NCBI RefSeq assembly: GCF_003336225.1
Contig: NZ_QPID01000001.1
Span: 372,001 to 436,000 of the forward strand
Reading direction: 5' to 3'
DNA length: 64,000 nucleotides
Source: Corallincola holothuriorum
GTDB taxonomy: Bacteria > Pseudomonadota > Gammaproteobacteria > Enterobacterales > Neiellaceae
This document shows positions 27,713 to 36,645 of the stretch, in pieces (position 1 is the first letter of the stretch; every line of letters starts with the position of its first letter). The notes beneath the pieces are model-generated. The model saw nothing but the letters and a program-made list of their open reading frames with translations. It was not told the DNA's origin and did no database searches. The translations under genes were made by a program, and so were the position numbers.

Positions 27713-28498
27713 CTATGCGGAAAAACTACCATCATCTGTCGAGGAACGTTCGACTGGTTCCTCTACGGTTGCATCTCCAAAAATGGCATCAAACATCACC
27801 CCTTTAGCGAAATACAACATGGGCACAGCCCAAATCAGGAGTAAGCTGAACATCATGGTGCTTTGTACCTGCTCCATGCCTTGACCAGATAAATATACAG
27901 CCAAAGGAATCGCCGCCAGACCCATTGCCGGCGTGAGTGCCAAGAACACTAGAAACAGTTTAAACCACTGATGGTGGGCAGCGCGTATTGAGAGGTAAAC
28001 CGCCTTGGTCGGCGATATGCCGCGATCCAGCATCAGCATGATGGCGAACGATGTACCGACCGCTAAATAGATCGCAGGCAATAACAGCAACACTAAGCCC
28101 AGTTGTAACAATATGGTAATTAGCACCTGTACCAGTGCCAGTGGCGCGAAGTATTTCAGGTAATTAAACACGTCGGTAACCTGAACCGGTGCACCACGCG
28201 AACGGCGCAGCGCCATCATATCCAAGCCGCCCCAGAAAGGCGCAGCGATCAACGTTGCTATCAAATTGGCTACGCCATCAATACCTTCATTACCGCCCTC
28301 TCCGCCGCCTAGCATCAAACTCATAATATGCTGAGCGCCAATATTGATGGCCACTGCGAATAGAAATGCGAATAGCACGGGCAGTTTATTTTGCTGGGTC
28401 AGTTGCCAGGATTTTTTCAATACCTGTTTTACACTGACGCTGTATTCACCACTTATAGCCCGCTGAATAGCAGGTGAATCTTTAGGATCGTTAAACAT
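27713..28498 (-). CDS. Predicted polytopic membrane protein, YciC-like layout
   Basis: 261-residue protein with a polar N-terminus of about 40 residues, then six hydrophobic segments (for example LPVLFAFLFAVAINIGAQHI, LVQVLITILLQLGLVLLLLP and LFLVFLALTPAMGLAAIPLA). The layout resembles E. coli YciC and BPSS1780-type membrane proteins of unknown function. Motif similarity is weak, so I give no family name with confidence. It heads a minus-strand operon with the glucosaminidase and DUF2987 genes. The acidic C-terminal tail (DATVEEPVERSSTDDG) is probably cytoplasmic. Confidence 0.65.
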   Translation of the reverse strand: MFNDPKDSPAIQRAISGEYSVSVKQVLKKSWQLTQQNKLPVLFAFLFAVAINIGAQHIMSLMLGGGEGGNEGIDGVANLIATLIAAPFWGGLDMMALRRSRGAPVQVTDVFNYLKYFAPLALVQVLITILLQLGLVLLLLPAIYLAVGTSFAIMLMLDRGISPTKAVYLSIRAAHHQWFKLFLVFLALTPAMGLAAIPLAVYLSGQGMEQVQSTMMFSLLLIWAVPMLYFAKGVMFDAIFGDATVEEPVERSSTDDGSFSA

Positions 28499-28540
28499 AT
28501 TTCACTAACTGATCGATGAGTTGAGGGGGATTATAGAGGA

Positions 28541-29092
28541 TCAGCGCTGGAGGTGAAGCTTTGTCTCAATATTCGAACGCATCCCTTCCCATAAGCAGAA
28601 CTTACCAACGTAACTAGATCGCCGCGTAGTCACATTCAGTTGGTCATCGGTCAGCGACAACGACCAGTGATGGTTAAGCTCCTCTTCAGCCTCCAACGAC
28701 TCAACCAATGCCCTGTCCAGGCACCAGACATTAGTCTGTTGAAAAAGGTGGGGGCGGAATGCTTCGTTGTCTAGCTCATCGGCAAACAGAACGATATGTA
28801 GATTTTCGAATTGATGTAGGTAGCGCTTCAGCTGATGCTCCGCGGGGATCGCGATAACCACGCCGAGCGCTTCATCTTCGGTATAAAGATCTGGGAACTC
28901 CTTACTTTCAGCATTGGCGTTTATCTGTAGAGATTCATCGTAAAACAGACAAAACATCAGTAAGCGGAGATACAGGTGGTCGCTAATCTCGGAGCCACTT
29001 AGCGCCATCGTGGTGCTGACACGATAGTAGCGTTGCTCCGATTCGATGGCGATATCAGCATGTAACCTGTGTACCAAACGTTTATCACTCAT
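28541..29092 (-). CDS. YaeQ-like protein
   Basis: 183-residue soluble protein. Its order of motifs follows YaeQ: an N-terminal strand with MALSGSEISDHLYLRLLMF and DESLQINAN, then a middle EALGVVIAIPAEHQLKRYL and IVLFADELDN, then NVWCLDRALVESLEAE and WSLSLTDDQLNVTT. YaeQ has a nuclease-like fold with uncertain function. Similarity is moderate and the usual DLW and WIE motifs are altered, so this is a divergent member. It lies 42 bases upstream of the membrane-protein gene and 17 bases downstream of the LysE gene, all on the minus strand. Confidence 0.55.
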   Translation of the reverse strand: MSDKRLVHRLHADIAIESEQRYYRVSTTMALSGSEISDHLYLRLLMFCLFYDESLQINANAESKEFPDLYTEDEALGVVIAIPAEHQLKRYLHQFENLHIVLFADELDNEAFRPHLFQQTNVWCLDRALVESLEAEEELNHHWSLSLTDDQLNVTTRRSSYVGKFCLWEGMRSNIETKLHLQR

Positions 29093-29109
29093 ATTCGCCT
29101 CATTACTGA

Positions 29110-29748
29110 TCAGTTAGTGATGACAAGATCAATGACTAACTTAATGGCTAACACAACCAGCGCGACGCCGGTGATCCGCTCAAGCCAATAGCCCTTGCGT
29201 TGCAATGTACTTCTAAATCTCGGACTACCAATAAGCCACGCCAATAAACAGAACCAGGCAGCAGTGGCTAACGCCATATAGATGCCATAGAACAGCTTAA
29301 TACCAACATCACGCTCCGGCGATATCACTACCGCAAACAAAGCAATGAAAAATAGCGTCGCTTTTGGATTAAGACCGTTAGTCATTAATCCCTTAACGAA
29401 AGCGGAACGCTGCATCACCTGCTCGCCATTTTGACTAAGCGTATCTGCAGCTGGTTTGGCTAGCATTGCTGACACGCCCAAGTAACCCAAGTATAGAGCG
29501 GCAAGCAGCGTAAACAGCGTTAATAATGCAGGCACCTGTTGAAAGAGCAGTGACACCCCTGCCAACGACAAACCAACATGCCAAAGAATTGCGGTGCCCA
29601 CCCCTAGTGCGGTTATCATTGCAATGCGCCTGCCTGAGCGGATCGCCGTTTGGGTCACCACCGCAAAATCAGGCCCTGGGCTTGCCACGGCCAAGCCATG
29701 GATAACCACGATAGTAAGAAACTCTGGAAACCAAGGTGAATTCAACAT
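29110..29748 (-). CDS. LysE/RhtB family amino-acid exporter
   Basis: Inner-membrane exporter of the LysE/RhtB family, 212 residues with about six helices. The N-terminal signature ASPGPDFAVVTQTAIRSGRR is typical of the family, as are GLMTNGLNPKATLFFIALF and the terminal LERITGVALVVLAIKL. The substrate is probably an amino acid such as threonine or homoserine, but it cannot be fixed from sequence. It lies 12 bases downstream of cobB on the same strand and may be cotranscribed with it. Confidence 0.88.
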   Translation of the reverse strand: MLNSPWFPEFLTIVVIHGLAVASPGPDFAVVTQTAIRSGRRIAMITALGVGTAILWHVGLSLAGVSLLFQQVPALLTLFTLLAALYLGYLGVSAMLAKPAADTLSQNGEQVMQRSAFVKGLMTNGLNPKATLFFIALFAVVISPERDVGIKLFYGIYMALATAAWFCLLAWLIGSPRFRSTLQRKGYWLERITGVALVVLAIKLVIDLVITN

Positions 29749-29760
29749 AATCAGCGACGG

Positions 29761-30510
29761 CTAGTTACCTGCAATGGGTAACCTCTTTAAATAATCGATA
29801 AATGCAGGCACCAAACTGCCTGCGGGGCCATAAAATGTGTATTGAAACTCCGAGCTGGTGGATGATGGCTCCAGGTTCAGTTCAACCGTGCAAGCACCAA
29901 CTTGGTTTGCTTCGCGACAAAAACCTGCTGCAGGGTAAACATTGCCCGACGTACCTATGGAGATAAACATATCAGCGCAGGACAGTGCTTGGTAGATCCG
30001 ATCCATCTCCATTGGCATTTCGCCAAACCAAACAATGTCAGGGCGCAGTGTCTCACTCAAACCACAGCAGTCACACTTCATTGATTCATCCAAAACTAAC
30101 GGCGCACGGGTCACTTGGCCGCTAACCGAACAACGTGCCTTTAATAACTCACCATGCATATGGATCAATTGCGCTTGGCCCGCGCGGTCATGTAGATCAT
30201 CGACGTTTTGAGTAACGACCAAAAGTTGGCCCGAAACCGCTTTATCAAATTCTGCGAGTGCAAGATGAGCCGGGTTAGGTACCACATCATCACTCTGCAG
30301 GTGTTGGCGTCGGGCATTGTAAAATCGATGCACCAAGGCTGGATCACGGGCAAACCCCTCCGGAGTCGCAACGTCTTCGATTCTGTGGTCTTCCCACAAA
30401 CCATCGGCCGCCCTAAACGTACGTATGCCAGATTCCTGAGATATACCTGCGCCAGTCAGTACGACGATGTTTTTAGGACGATTCTTCAATGGTAAATCAA
30501 AGTGTTGCAT
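29761..30510 (-). CDS. cobB: NAD-dependent protein deacylase CobB (sirtuin)
   Basis: Removes acetyl and succinyl groups from lysines using NAD. The 249-residue protein has the NAD-binding GAGISQESGIRTFRAADGLW, the TQNVDDLHDRAG motif and the catalytic His in LIHMHGELLKARCSVSG. The zinc region MKCDCCGLSETLRPDIVWFG resembles E. coli CobB. FYNARR keeps the Tyr and Arg that select succinyl-lysine in class III sirtuins. It lies 12 bases ahead of the LysE gene. Confidence 0.93.
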   Translation of the reverse strand: MQHFDLPLKNRPKNIVVLTGAGISQESGIRTFRAADGLWEDHRIEDVATPEGFARDPALVHRFYNARRQHLQSDDVVPNPAHLALAEFDKAVSGQLLVVTQNVDDLHDRAGQAQLIHMHGELLKARCSVSGQVTRAPLVLDESMKCDCCGLSETLRPDIVWFGEMPMEMDRIYQALSCADMFISIGTSGNVYPAAGFCREANQVGACTVELNLEPSSTSSEFQYTFYGPAGSLVPAFIDYLKRLPIAGN

Positions 30511-30559
30511 AGAAATCCTCCAGTGAGCCTGAGTTCAGCCTACACCCTTAAACGGGCAA

Positions 30560-30922
30560 TTAGTTAGACCCAGCGCAAATGTTTTCTCTGTCGTTTTTTG
30601 TCGGAGGGGATGAAATAACCAAAAAACGCAGTACTTCAGTGCCATTATTTTTTAGCTGATGGGGTGTCTCGGGTGTTATTGCTACACCCTGCCCCTGCTT
30701 CAAGTGGAAGTCTTGGCTGGCTGTGATGATGGTGACAACGCCGCTTAAAACATAAAAAAATTGTTGTGCTTGATGATGAATATGAAGCACCTCGCCCGCC
30801 CCTGGTGCAACCTCCTCTTCGATAACACTGAGCTTAGGATCAGCCAGAAGATGCCAACCAAAACATCCTTGGTTCCATTGATAAGGCGTGATGCTTTTAC
30901 GATCTACAACTTGGTTTGACAC
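30560..30922 (-). CDS. Small cupin-domain protein
   Basis: 120-residue single-domain cupin. Motif 1 is EVAPGAGEVLHIHHQAQQFF (metal-binding His pair and Glu-like position) and motif 2 is GQGVAITPETPHQLKNNG with the final His. Strand order and length are those of small stand-alone cupins. The bound metal and substrate are unknown; sugar or small-molecule binding is common. It lies 49 bases upstream of cobB. The htpX terminator sits between it and htpX, so it starts a new transcript. Confidence 0.82.
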   Translation of the reverse strand: MSNQVVDRKSITPYQWNQGCFGWHLLADPKLSVIEEEVAPGAGEVLHIHHQAQQFFYVLSGVVTIITASQDFHLKQGQGVAITPETPHQLKNNGTEVLRFLVISSPPTKNDRENICAGSN

Positions 30923-30936
30923 AGTCGCTTTACTCC

Positions 30937-30965
30937 GAAAAAAAGCCCGCTAGAGTGCGGGCTTA
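30937..30965 (-). terminator. Terminator after htpX
   Basis: On the minus strand AAGCCCGC, a six-base loop and GCGGGCTT are followed by a T run, an intrinsic terminator 20 bases after the htpX stop. It also marks the start of the cupin-cobB-LysE unit. Confidence 0.9.
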
Positions 30966-30984
30966 TTTAATCACGGTAAATTTT

Positions 30985-31878
30985 TTAACGCATATTGCGC
31001 AGCGCTTCAATACGCTTATCCAGCGGGGGGTGGCTCATAAAGAACTCAGACATACTCTTTTTGCCATTGATACCAAAGGCCGCAAGTTGCCCCTCCAACT
31101 GTGTTTCAGGAGCTGGTTGCTTCAATCGTTCGAGTGCTGCGATCATTTTCTCTTTACCTACCAACCGTGCAGAGCCCTCATCAGCACGAAACTCTCGTTG
31201 CCGTGAGAACCACATAACAATGGTACTTGCCAGGATCCCGAATACCAGTTCGAGTACCATAACAACACCAAAGTAAGCAAAACCGCCTAAACCGCCACCC
31301 TCTTCATCACCACGTAAGAAGTTATCAATAATATTGGCAACAATACGGGCAAAGAAAATAACAAAGGTATTTACTACACCTTGCAGCAAACTCATCGTGA
31401 TCATATCGCCGTTCGCCACGTGGCTCACTTCATGGGCCAACACAGCTTCTGCTTCATCACGGGTCATGTTATTAAGCAAACCAACGCTAACCGCTACCAG
31501 CGCATCATTGCGTTTCATTCCAGTAGCAAAGGCATTGATCTCCTGACCAGGATAGATGGCCACTTCTGGCATACCAATGCCCGCTTTGGCCGCCTGACGC
31601 TGAACGGTGTCGACTAGCCAGCGTTCGGTCTCGTTCGCTGGATTGGTAATAACATGCGCCCCAGTGGAACGTTTCGCCATCCACTTAGATATGGCCAGTG
31701 AAATGAAAGAGCCGCCAAAACCAAACACGGCTGCCAGTACAAGTAGAGACGCGATGTTGCCACGGCCATACTGTAAGCCTGTCACGGAAAAGATAACGTT
31801 CAATACGATACCTAGCACTAATACAACGGCCAGGTTCGTTGCAATAAACAGTAAAACGCGCTTCATAAATGAAAACAC
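30985..31878 (-). CDS. htpX: Protease HtpX
   Basis: Inner-membrane zinc metalloprotease of the M48 family that degrades damaged membrane proteins. The 297-residue protein has two N-terminal membrane helices (about residues 7-27 and 38-58) and the zinc motif [10 protein letters not shown]. Two more helices follow (about residues 160-180 and 195-215). The third ligand region is [16 protein letters not shown] and the C-terminus ends [16 protein letters not shown]. Length matches E. coli HtpX (293). A sigma32-like element precedes it, in keeping with its known heat-shock role. Confidence 0.96.
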   Translation of the reverse strand: MFSFMKRVLLFIATNLAVVLVLGIVLNVIFSVTGLQYGRGNIASLLVLAAVFGFGGSFISLAISKWMAKRSTGAHVITNPANETERWLVDTVQRQAAKAGIGMPEVAIYPGQEINAFATGMKRNDALVAVSVGLLNNMTRDEAEAVLAHEVSHVANGDMITMSLLQGVVNTFVIFFARIVANIIDNFLRGDEEGGGLGGFAYFGVVMVLELVFGILASTIVMWFSRQREFRADEGSARLVGKEKMIAALERLKQPAPETQLEGQLAAFGINGKKSMSEFFMSHPPLDKRIEALRNMR

Positions 31879-31901
31879 CTCTTAGTACATAGTTATTTTA
31901 T

Positions 31902-31930
31902 AGGTATGGTCGTTAAGACCGTTTTCAATG
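31902..31930 (-). promoter_or_regulatory. Possible heat-shock (sigma32-like) promoter of htpX
   Basis: On the minus strand TTGAAA and ACCATAC are about 13 bases apart, resembling CTTGAA-N13-CCCCATNT. Start of transcription would fall about 20 bases upstream of the ATG. TATAAA overlapping this site could also serve sigma70. Confidence 0.35.
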
Positions 31931-31973
31931 GGGTTTTACTTCATTTAACAGGTAAAAAAATGTAACCAAATAA

Positions 31974-32000
31974 AAAGCCACCTGTGACGCAGGTGGCTTT
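31974..32000 (-). terminator. Terminator-like hairpin inside a divergent intergenic region
   Basis: AAAGCCACCTG and CAGGTGGCTTT form an 11-pair stem with a five-base loop. On the minus strand TTTTT follows; on the plus strand only three T residues do. It lies between the 5' ends of htpX and pepE, where neither gene needs a terminator, so a short untranslated transcript is suspected. Confidence 0.7.
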
Positions 32001-32050
32001 GACGGTATTTTGGGAGACATGCGCAACTTTCGCTACGCTGCATCTGAGAT

Positions 32051-32078
32051 TTGCTCAAATGCACGATTCCAATATAGT
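32051..32078 (+). promoter_or_regulatory. Possible promoter of pepE
   Basis: TTGCTC (32051-32056) and TATAGT (32073-32078) are 16 bases apart. The palindrome at 32087-32100 would lie at the transcript start. Confidence 0.45.
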
Positions 32079-32086
32079 GTATTCTG

Positions 32087-32100
32087 GTAGTTCGAACTAC
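32087..32100. promoter_or_regulatory. Perfect 14-base palindrome, candidate operator
   Basis: GTAGTTCGAACTAC is a perfect inverted repeat just after the predicted pepE promoter and about 40 bases before the pepE ATG. The cognate regulator is unknown. Confidence 0.4.
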
Positions 32101-32141
32101 AGATCTAGCTCAAAAAGCATTTCAAAATATTAACCAAAATT

Positions 32142-32846
32142 ATGAAAAAACTCTTATTGTTAAGCAGCTCACGTTATCGCGATAATGCCTACCTGGCGCA
32201 GCCTCTGGCGATGGTCCGTGACTTTTTGCCAAGCGGTATCCGAAAGGCTGTTTTCATCCCTTATGCGGGTGTCACCATCAGTCACAGCGTATATCACCGT
32301 ATGGTCGCCGAGGCGCTACAACCTTTAAACCTGGATATCACCAATATCACTGATATGCAGGACCCGATCAAAGCCGTTCAAGCCGCTGAATTGATACTGG
32401 TGGGCGGTGGTAACACCTTCCAATTACTTGCTTCGTTATACGATCAAAAGTTGATCGATGCGATCCAAAACAAAGTAGATGCTGGTACGCCTTATATTGG
32501 TTGGAGCGCTGGTAGCAATATGGCTGGCCCAACGATTTGCACCACCAATGACATGCCGATCGTCTGTCCGCCGAGTTTCAATGCGTTAAACTTGGTGCCT
32601 TACCAGATAAATCCACACTTCACCGATGCAACTTTACCCGGTCATAACGGAGAGTCACGCAGTCAACGTTTGGCAGAATACCTGACCGTTGCTCAAGATC
32701 AGCGGGTCATCGCCCTGCCAGAGGGATGCTGTATAAAAGTTGATGGAGAACAGCACACCTATCATGGCGACACCGATGGTAAGGTACTACGTTACCAAGT
32801 CGATGCTGTGACACTGAAAGATGGTGACGACGTTCTTAACGCCTGA
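32142..32846 (+). CDS. pepE: Dipeptidase E (alpha-aspartyl dipeptidase)
   Basis: Cytoplasmic serine peptidase of family S51 that cleaves dipeptides with N-terminal aspartate. The 234-residue protein has the family opening LLLLSSSRYRDNAYLAQPL, ILVGGGNTFQLL and the nucleophile elbow GWSAGSNMAGPTICTTNDMP with the catalytic Ser. The His region is LVPYQINPHFTDA and the end is HGDTDGKVLRY. Length matches enteric PepE (229). It is divergent from htpX and convergent with bioD. A weak hairpin without a T run (32881-32908) may end both transcripts. Confidence 0.93.
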   Translation: MKKLLLLSSSRYRDNAYLAQPLAMVRDFLPSGIRKAVFIPYAGVTISHSVYHRMVAEALQPLNLDITNITDMQDPIKAVQAAELILVGGGNTFQLLASLYDQKLIDAIQNKVDAGTPYIGWSAGSNMAGPTICTTNDMPIVCPPSFNALNLVPYQINPHFTDATLPGHNGESRSQRLAEYLTVAQDQRVIALPEGCCIKVDGEQHTYHGDTDGKVLRYQVDAVTLKDGDDVLNA

Positions 32847-32916
32847 TAAATCGCAGTAGCTAACACGCCTTTCAGCAAATCAGCGTTTTCCATCGTGGGA
32901 AAGCGCTGCACAATGC

Positions 32917-33579
32917 CTACAAAACTAAATCGAAATTGGTCATCTCTGTTTGCTGATAGCCAATTGTCCCGATCAGTGGCGCATCAATAAGCGATGCCAA
33001 GGTATCAATGTTTTCTGCTAGGAATTCCATCTCAGGCAACGGCGAGTTTGCTATCCACCCAACCAAATGACCACCCTGCGCTTTTATTTGCGCTGCCGTT
33101 AACAAAGCATGATTAAGGCAACCAAGTTTCATTCCCACCACCAAAATGACCGGCCACCGCATCGTAATAGGTAAAGCTGAAAGTAGCTCACTATCATTAA
33201 TCGGCACCATCCAACCGCCCGCACCTTCTACCAAGCAGATATCTGCACCGCGCGTTGCTATCACGTCCTGATGATGTTGTTGTAGCTCAGCGAGTGATAC
33301 CTGAGCGTTATCTTGTGCGGCGGAGATATGGGGAGACGCTGGTGCATTAAAGCAGTACGGATTGACCTCTTGGTAAGTTGTTTCCAACTGCGTCGCAGCC
33401 ATCAGCGCTAAGGCGTCCTCGTTCTCCAGCCTACCTGCGGGATTGAGTGTCCCGCCTGCTGCAACAGGTTTTGATACAGCCACCGACAGCCCTTGGTTTT
33501 GCCACCAGTGAATTAACTGAACCGACGTAAATGTTTTGCCGGCATCAGTATCCGTGCCGGTTATAAATACTGTTTTCAC
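32917..33579 (-). CDS. bioD: Dethiobiotin synthetase BioD
   Basis: ATP-dependent closure of the ureido ring of dethiobiotin from diaminopelargonic acid and CO2. The 220-residue protein has the P-loop GTDTDAGKTFTSVQL, SKPVAAGG, VEGAGGWMVPIND and the base-binding region GWIANS. Last gene of the minus-strand bioBFCD unit, 14 bases after bioC. Confidence 0.94.
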   Translation of the reverse strand: MKTVFITGTDTDAGKTFTSVQLIHWWQNQGLSVAVSKPVAAGGTLNPAGRLENEDALALMAATQLETTYQEVNPYCFNAPASPHISAAQDNAQVSLAELQQHHQDVIATRGADICLVEGAGGWMVPINDSELLSALPITMRWPVILVVGMKLGCLNHALLTAAQIKAQGGHLVGWIANSPLPEMEFLAENIDTLASLIDAPLIGTIGYQQTEMTNFDLVL

Positions 33580-33593
33580 ATTGTCCCTTTTGC

Positions 33594-34376
33594 TTAACGC
33601 TGTAACACCAACACACCGATCTGATAGGTCGCCGGCAACTTATCATTGCTCAGGCGGAATGGTTCGTAGCCCGAAAGTAACCGCTGCACATCTAACTTAC
33701 TCAAAGGGCTCTTGCGCTTATTCTCGGTCACCACATTAGCACCTACCGACTTCAATTCTCGGGTTAATGCAGTCAATCGCTGGTACTCAAGTGTCAGCGG
33801 TTCAACTTGAAGTCTTGCCACGCTAAAACGCTGTGTCTGTAGTTGTTCTGAAATATGCTCCGCGCTGAGGAAGTCATTCACATGGCGGTAATCATCCACT
33901 GAGCGCCATGCTTGTTCTAATTCAGCCAGTGAACCACGCAATAAGGTTGAAACTACCGCGCGCCCACCAGGCTTTAATACGCGATAGATCTCCCGCAATG
34001 CCTGGTCAAGATCGTGGCACCATTGCACCATGAGGTTGGAATACAAGGTATCAACGGTCGCATCTAACAGTGGCAAAGACTCCGCATCCCCCTGCAACCA
34101 AAGGCATGAATCATCAGGGTATTGGCATTGCGCATGCTTGAGCATTCCCCGCGATAGGTCGATAGCGATAACGGCATCGGCGTTTTGCTGGATCTTACTT
34201 AGCTGCAAGCCCGTGCCACAGCCTAAATCCACCGCAACTCCGAGCGTCGGGCTTGGGTCTAAACATTGCCACAAACATTCGGCAGCATAACGCTGCAGCC
34301 TTGCGGCATCATCATAACTCTCTACAGCACGGCCAAAACTGGTTGCGATACGTTGTTTACTGCTGTTCGACGACAA
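33594..34376 (-). CDS. bioC: Malonyl-ACP O-methyltransferase BioC
   Basis: SAM-dependent methyltransferase that methylates malonyl-ACP to start pimelate synthesis for biotin. About 260 residues, with motif I in AVDLGCGTGLQLS, DLSRGMLKHA and LYSNLMVQWCHDLDQALRE. The C-terminal domain is specific to BioC. The frame opens at a TTG (34406), but a second TTG at 34376 has AGAGGAA at good spacing and gives the start MSSNSSKQRIATSFGRA, which aligns with E. coli BioC. I chose the second. It overlaps the end of bioF by 20 bases, so the two are coupled. Confidence 0.9.
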   Translation of the reverse strand: MSSNSSKQRIATSFGRAVESYDDAARLQRYAAECLWQCLDPSPTLGVAVDLGCGTGLQLSKIQQNADAVIAIDLSRGMLKHAQCQYPDDSCLWLQGDAESLPLLDATVDTLYSNLMVQWCHDLDQALREIYRVLKPGGRAVVSTLLRGSLAELEQAWRSVDDYRHVNDFLSAEHISEQLQTQRFSVARLQVEPLTLEYQRLTALTRELKSVGANVVTENKRKSPLSKLDVQRLLSGYEPFRLSNDKLPATYQIGVLVLQR

Positions 34377-35532
34377 CCCTGTATTCCTCTGCGATTGCGG
34401 TGACAAGTGCTGCTATATCTTGTGCTTCATGGCTGGCGCTGATGGTGATCCTTAATCTCGCGCCGCCGACCGGCACGGTTGGTGGTCGAATCGCTCCTAC
34501 CCAAAAGCCGCGTTCTTTAAGGCGCTCAGCTAACGCCATGGTGATAGCTACATCGCCAAGCAAAACAGGTTGAATAGCCGTGCTCGAGTCACCTAGCGGT
34601 AAACCGGCATCAGCAGCTTGTTGGCGAAATAGCATAATGTTCTTTTCAAGTAACTCTCTGCGCCACGGCTCCTCTTTCACTAAGCTGAGTGAAGCAAGCA
34701 CAGCACACGCCTGTGCGGGTGGCATTGATGTTGTGTAGATGTAGTGACGACCAAACTGTTTCAGATACTCGATCACCGTATTACTGGCCGCAACAAACGC
34801 ACCACCAACGCCTAACGCTTTACCAAAGGTTGCCATATAGATACGGATCGCTTGCGGCATTACCTGGGCTAGGCTGCCGCGGCCGTTGCCGGTCACACCA
34901 AACGCATGGGCATCATCAACCATCAACCAAGCGTCGTGTTGATTACACAAAGAAGCAATATCATGGATCGGCGCGGTGTCACCATCCATGCTGAAAACCC
35001 CTTCAGTCACCACCAGTTTGTTGCGACCAGATTGCTGAAGACGTTGCCCAAGATTGGCCAGATCGTTGTGCTTAAAGCGGGTCATTCGTGCGGCGCAGTT
35101 CAATCCACCGTCAATTAAAGAGGCGTGATTAAGCTTATCTTGGATCAGTAGATCCTCTTTGGTCAGCAACGTAGCTAACACGGCTGAATTAGCCGCAAAG
35201 CCAGAGTTAAACAGCAATGCACTTTGTTGGCCAGCAAAGTCAGCGACAGCTTCTTCCAGTTCAGCATGGGCGTGGTTATAGCCTGTAATAAGAAAGGAGC
35301 CGCCCGAGCCGCAACCGTATTTATCTGCGCCGGCTTTCCATGCTGCGATCACTTTAGGGTGATGGGCTAGGCCAAGATAATCGTTACTGGCGAAATTAAG
35401 ATAACGCTGACCGTCACCTTCCTGATCCAACGCCAAATAACGACCACTGCCGGTAACAAATAGATGTCGCTGCCGCTGCAATGACGCTAAACGGCGCGCA
35501 TCTAATTCATCTGCCAGATGTTCAAACGCCAT
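34357..35532 (-). CDS. bioF: 8-amino-7-oxononanoate synthase BioF
   Basis: PLP enzyme that condenses pimeloyl-ACP with alanine. The 391-residue protein has NFASNDYLGLAHHPKV near the N-terminus, VDDAHAFGVTGNGRG and the PLP lysine in ATFGKALGVGGAFV. It ends with the SHEAQDIAALVTAI helix. It starts 5 bases after the bioB stop and overlaps bioC downstream. Length matches E. coli BioF (384). Confidence 0.95.
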   Translation of the reverse strand: MAFEHLADELDARRLASLQRQRHLFVTGSGRYLALDQEGDGQRYLNFASNDYLGLAHHPKVIAAWKAGADKYGCGSGGSFLITGYNHAHAELEEAVADFAGQQSALLFNSGFAANSAVLATLLTKEDLLIQDKLNHASLIDGGLNCAARMTRFKHNDLANLGQRLQQSGRNKLVVTEGVFSMDGDTAPIHDIASLCNQHDAWLMVDDAHAFGVTGNGRGSLAQVMPQAIRIYMATFGKALGVGGAFVAASNTVIEYLKQFGRHYIYTTSMPPAQACAVLASLSLVKEEPWRRELLEKNIMLFRQQAADAGLPLGDSSTAIQPVLLGDVAITMALAERLKERGFWVGAIRPPTVPVGGARLRITISASHEAQDIAALVTAIAEEYRVVVEQQ

Positions 35533-35537
35533 CGCGA

Positions 35538-36578
35538 TTAATTGGCTTCGTAGAACATTTTGTCCTGCTGGCTTTCAACCACGGCGGACATAAGAACCTG
35601 CTCATGGGCCTCGTCACTGGCTTCTTCGCGCTGCTCCACTTTGATGCCCAGCGTATTGAACAAGCGGTGATCGTCAGAAGTTTCAGGATTGGGTGTTGTC
35701 AGCAGCTTATCACCATAGAAAATCGAGTTGGCACCAGCAAGGAAAGCCAAAGCTTGCATCTGGTCATTCATCTTTTCGCGGCCAGCAGACAAACGCACAT
35801 AAGAAGCAGGCATCAAGATACGCGCGACGGCAATAGAGCGAATAAACTCAAATGGGTCGAGGTCATCCACTTGATCAAGCGGGGTGCCTTTTACTTTAAC
35901 CAGCATATTAATTGGTACGCTTTCTGGCTGCATTGGCAAGTTAGCCAATTGCACCAACAAACCGGCACGGTCCTGACGGCTTTCCCCCATACCGACAATA
36001 CCACCTGCACATACTTTCATTCCTGCAGAACGCACATGGGACAACGTGTCTAAGCGGTCCTGATAAGTTCGGGTGGTAATGATTTCACCATAGTATTCAG
36101 GTGAGGTGTCTAGGTTATGGTTGTAGTAATCCAGCCCGGCCTGGCCTAGCACTTCTGCTTGCTCTACCGTCAATTTGCCCAGCGTCATACAGGTCTCCAG
36201 ACCCATCTCTTTCACGCCTTCAACCATCTGCACCAAATAAGGCATATCCCGTTCTTTTGGATTGCTCCACGCAGCCCCCATACAAAAACGGCTTGCACCT
36301 TTATCTTTTGCTTGAGCCGCTTCCTGCAAAACTTTTTCAACTTCTAGCAAGCGCTGGCGTTCAACATCAGTATGGTAATGCCCACTTTGCGGACAGTACT
36401 TGCAATCTTCTGCACAGGCGCCGGTTTTAATCGACATCAACGTACTGACCTGGACTTGGTTCGGATCGAAGTTGGCACGATGAACGGTTTGCGCCTGGAA
36501 CATTAAATCGTTAAAAGGTAATGCAAATAGCTCTACAACCTGTTTAACGGTCCAGTGGTGACGGGGTGATTCAGTCAT
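35538..36578 (-). CDS. bioB: Biotin synthase BioB
   Basis: Radical-SAM enzyme that inserts sulfur into dethiobiotin. The 346-residue protein has the radical-SAM cluster motif [12 protein letters not shown], the [10 protein letters not shown] helix, [28 protein letters not shown] and the [2Fe-2S] region RLSAGREKM. Length matches E. coli BioB (346). First gene of the minus-strand biotin unit behind a promoter that overlaps the BirA operator. Confidence 0.97.
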   Translation of the reverse strand: MTESPRHHWTVKQVVELFALPFNDLMFQAQTVHRANFDPNQVQVSTLMSIKTGACAEDCKYCPQSGHYHTDVERQRLLEVEKVLQEAAQAKDKGASRFCMGAAWSNPKERDMPYLVQMVEGVKEMGLETCMTLGKLTVEQAEVLGQAGLDYYNHNLDTSPEYYGEIITTRTYQDRLDTLSHVRSAGMKVCAGGIVGMGESRQDRAGLLVQLANLPMQPESVPINMLVKVKGTPLDQVDDLDPFEFIRSIAVARILMPASYVRLSAGREKMNDQMQALAFLAGANSIFYGDKLLTTPNPETSDDHRLFNTLGIKVEQREEASDEAHEQVLMSAVVESQQDKMFYEAN

Positions 36579-36617
36579 CGGGATAACTCTTCCATTGATT
36601 CTTTTGATATTCCCGCT

Positions 36618-36645
36618 AGTCTACTTCAGCTTACGACCCTGTCAA
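36618..36645 (-). promoter_or_regulatory. bioB promoter
   Basis: On the minus strand a perfect TTGACA (36645-36640), a 16-base spacer and TAGACT (36623-36618). The -35 hexamer lies inside the left half of the BirA operator, so bound BirA would block polymerase. Confidence 0.65.
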
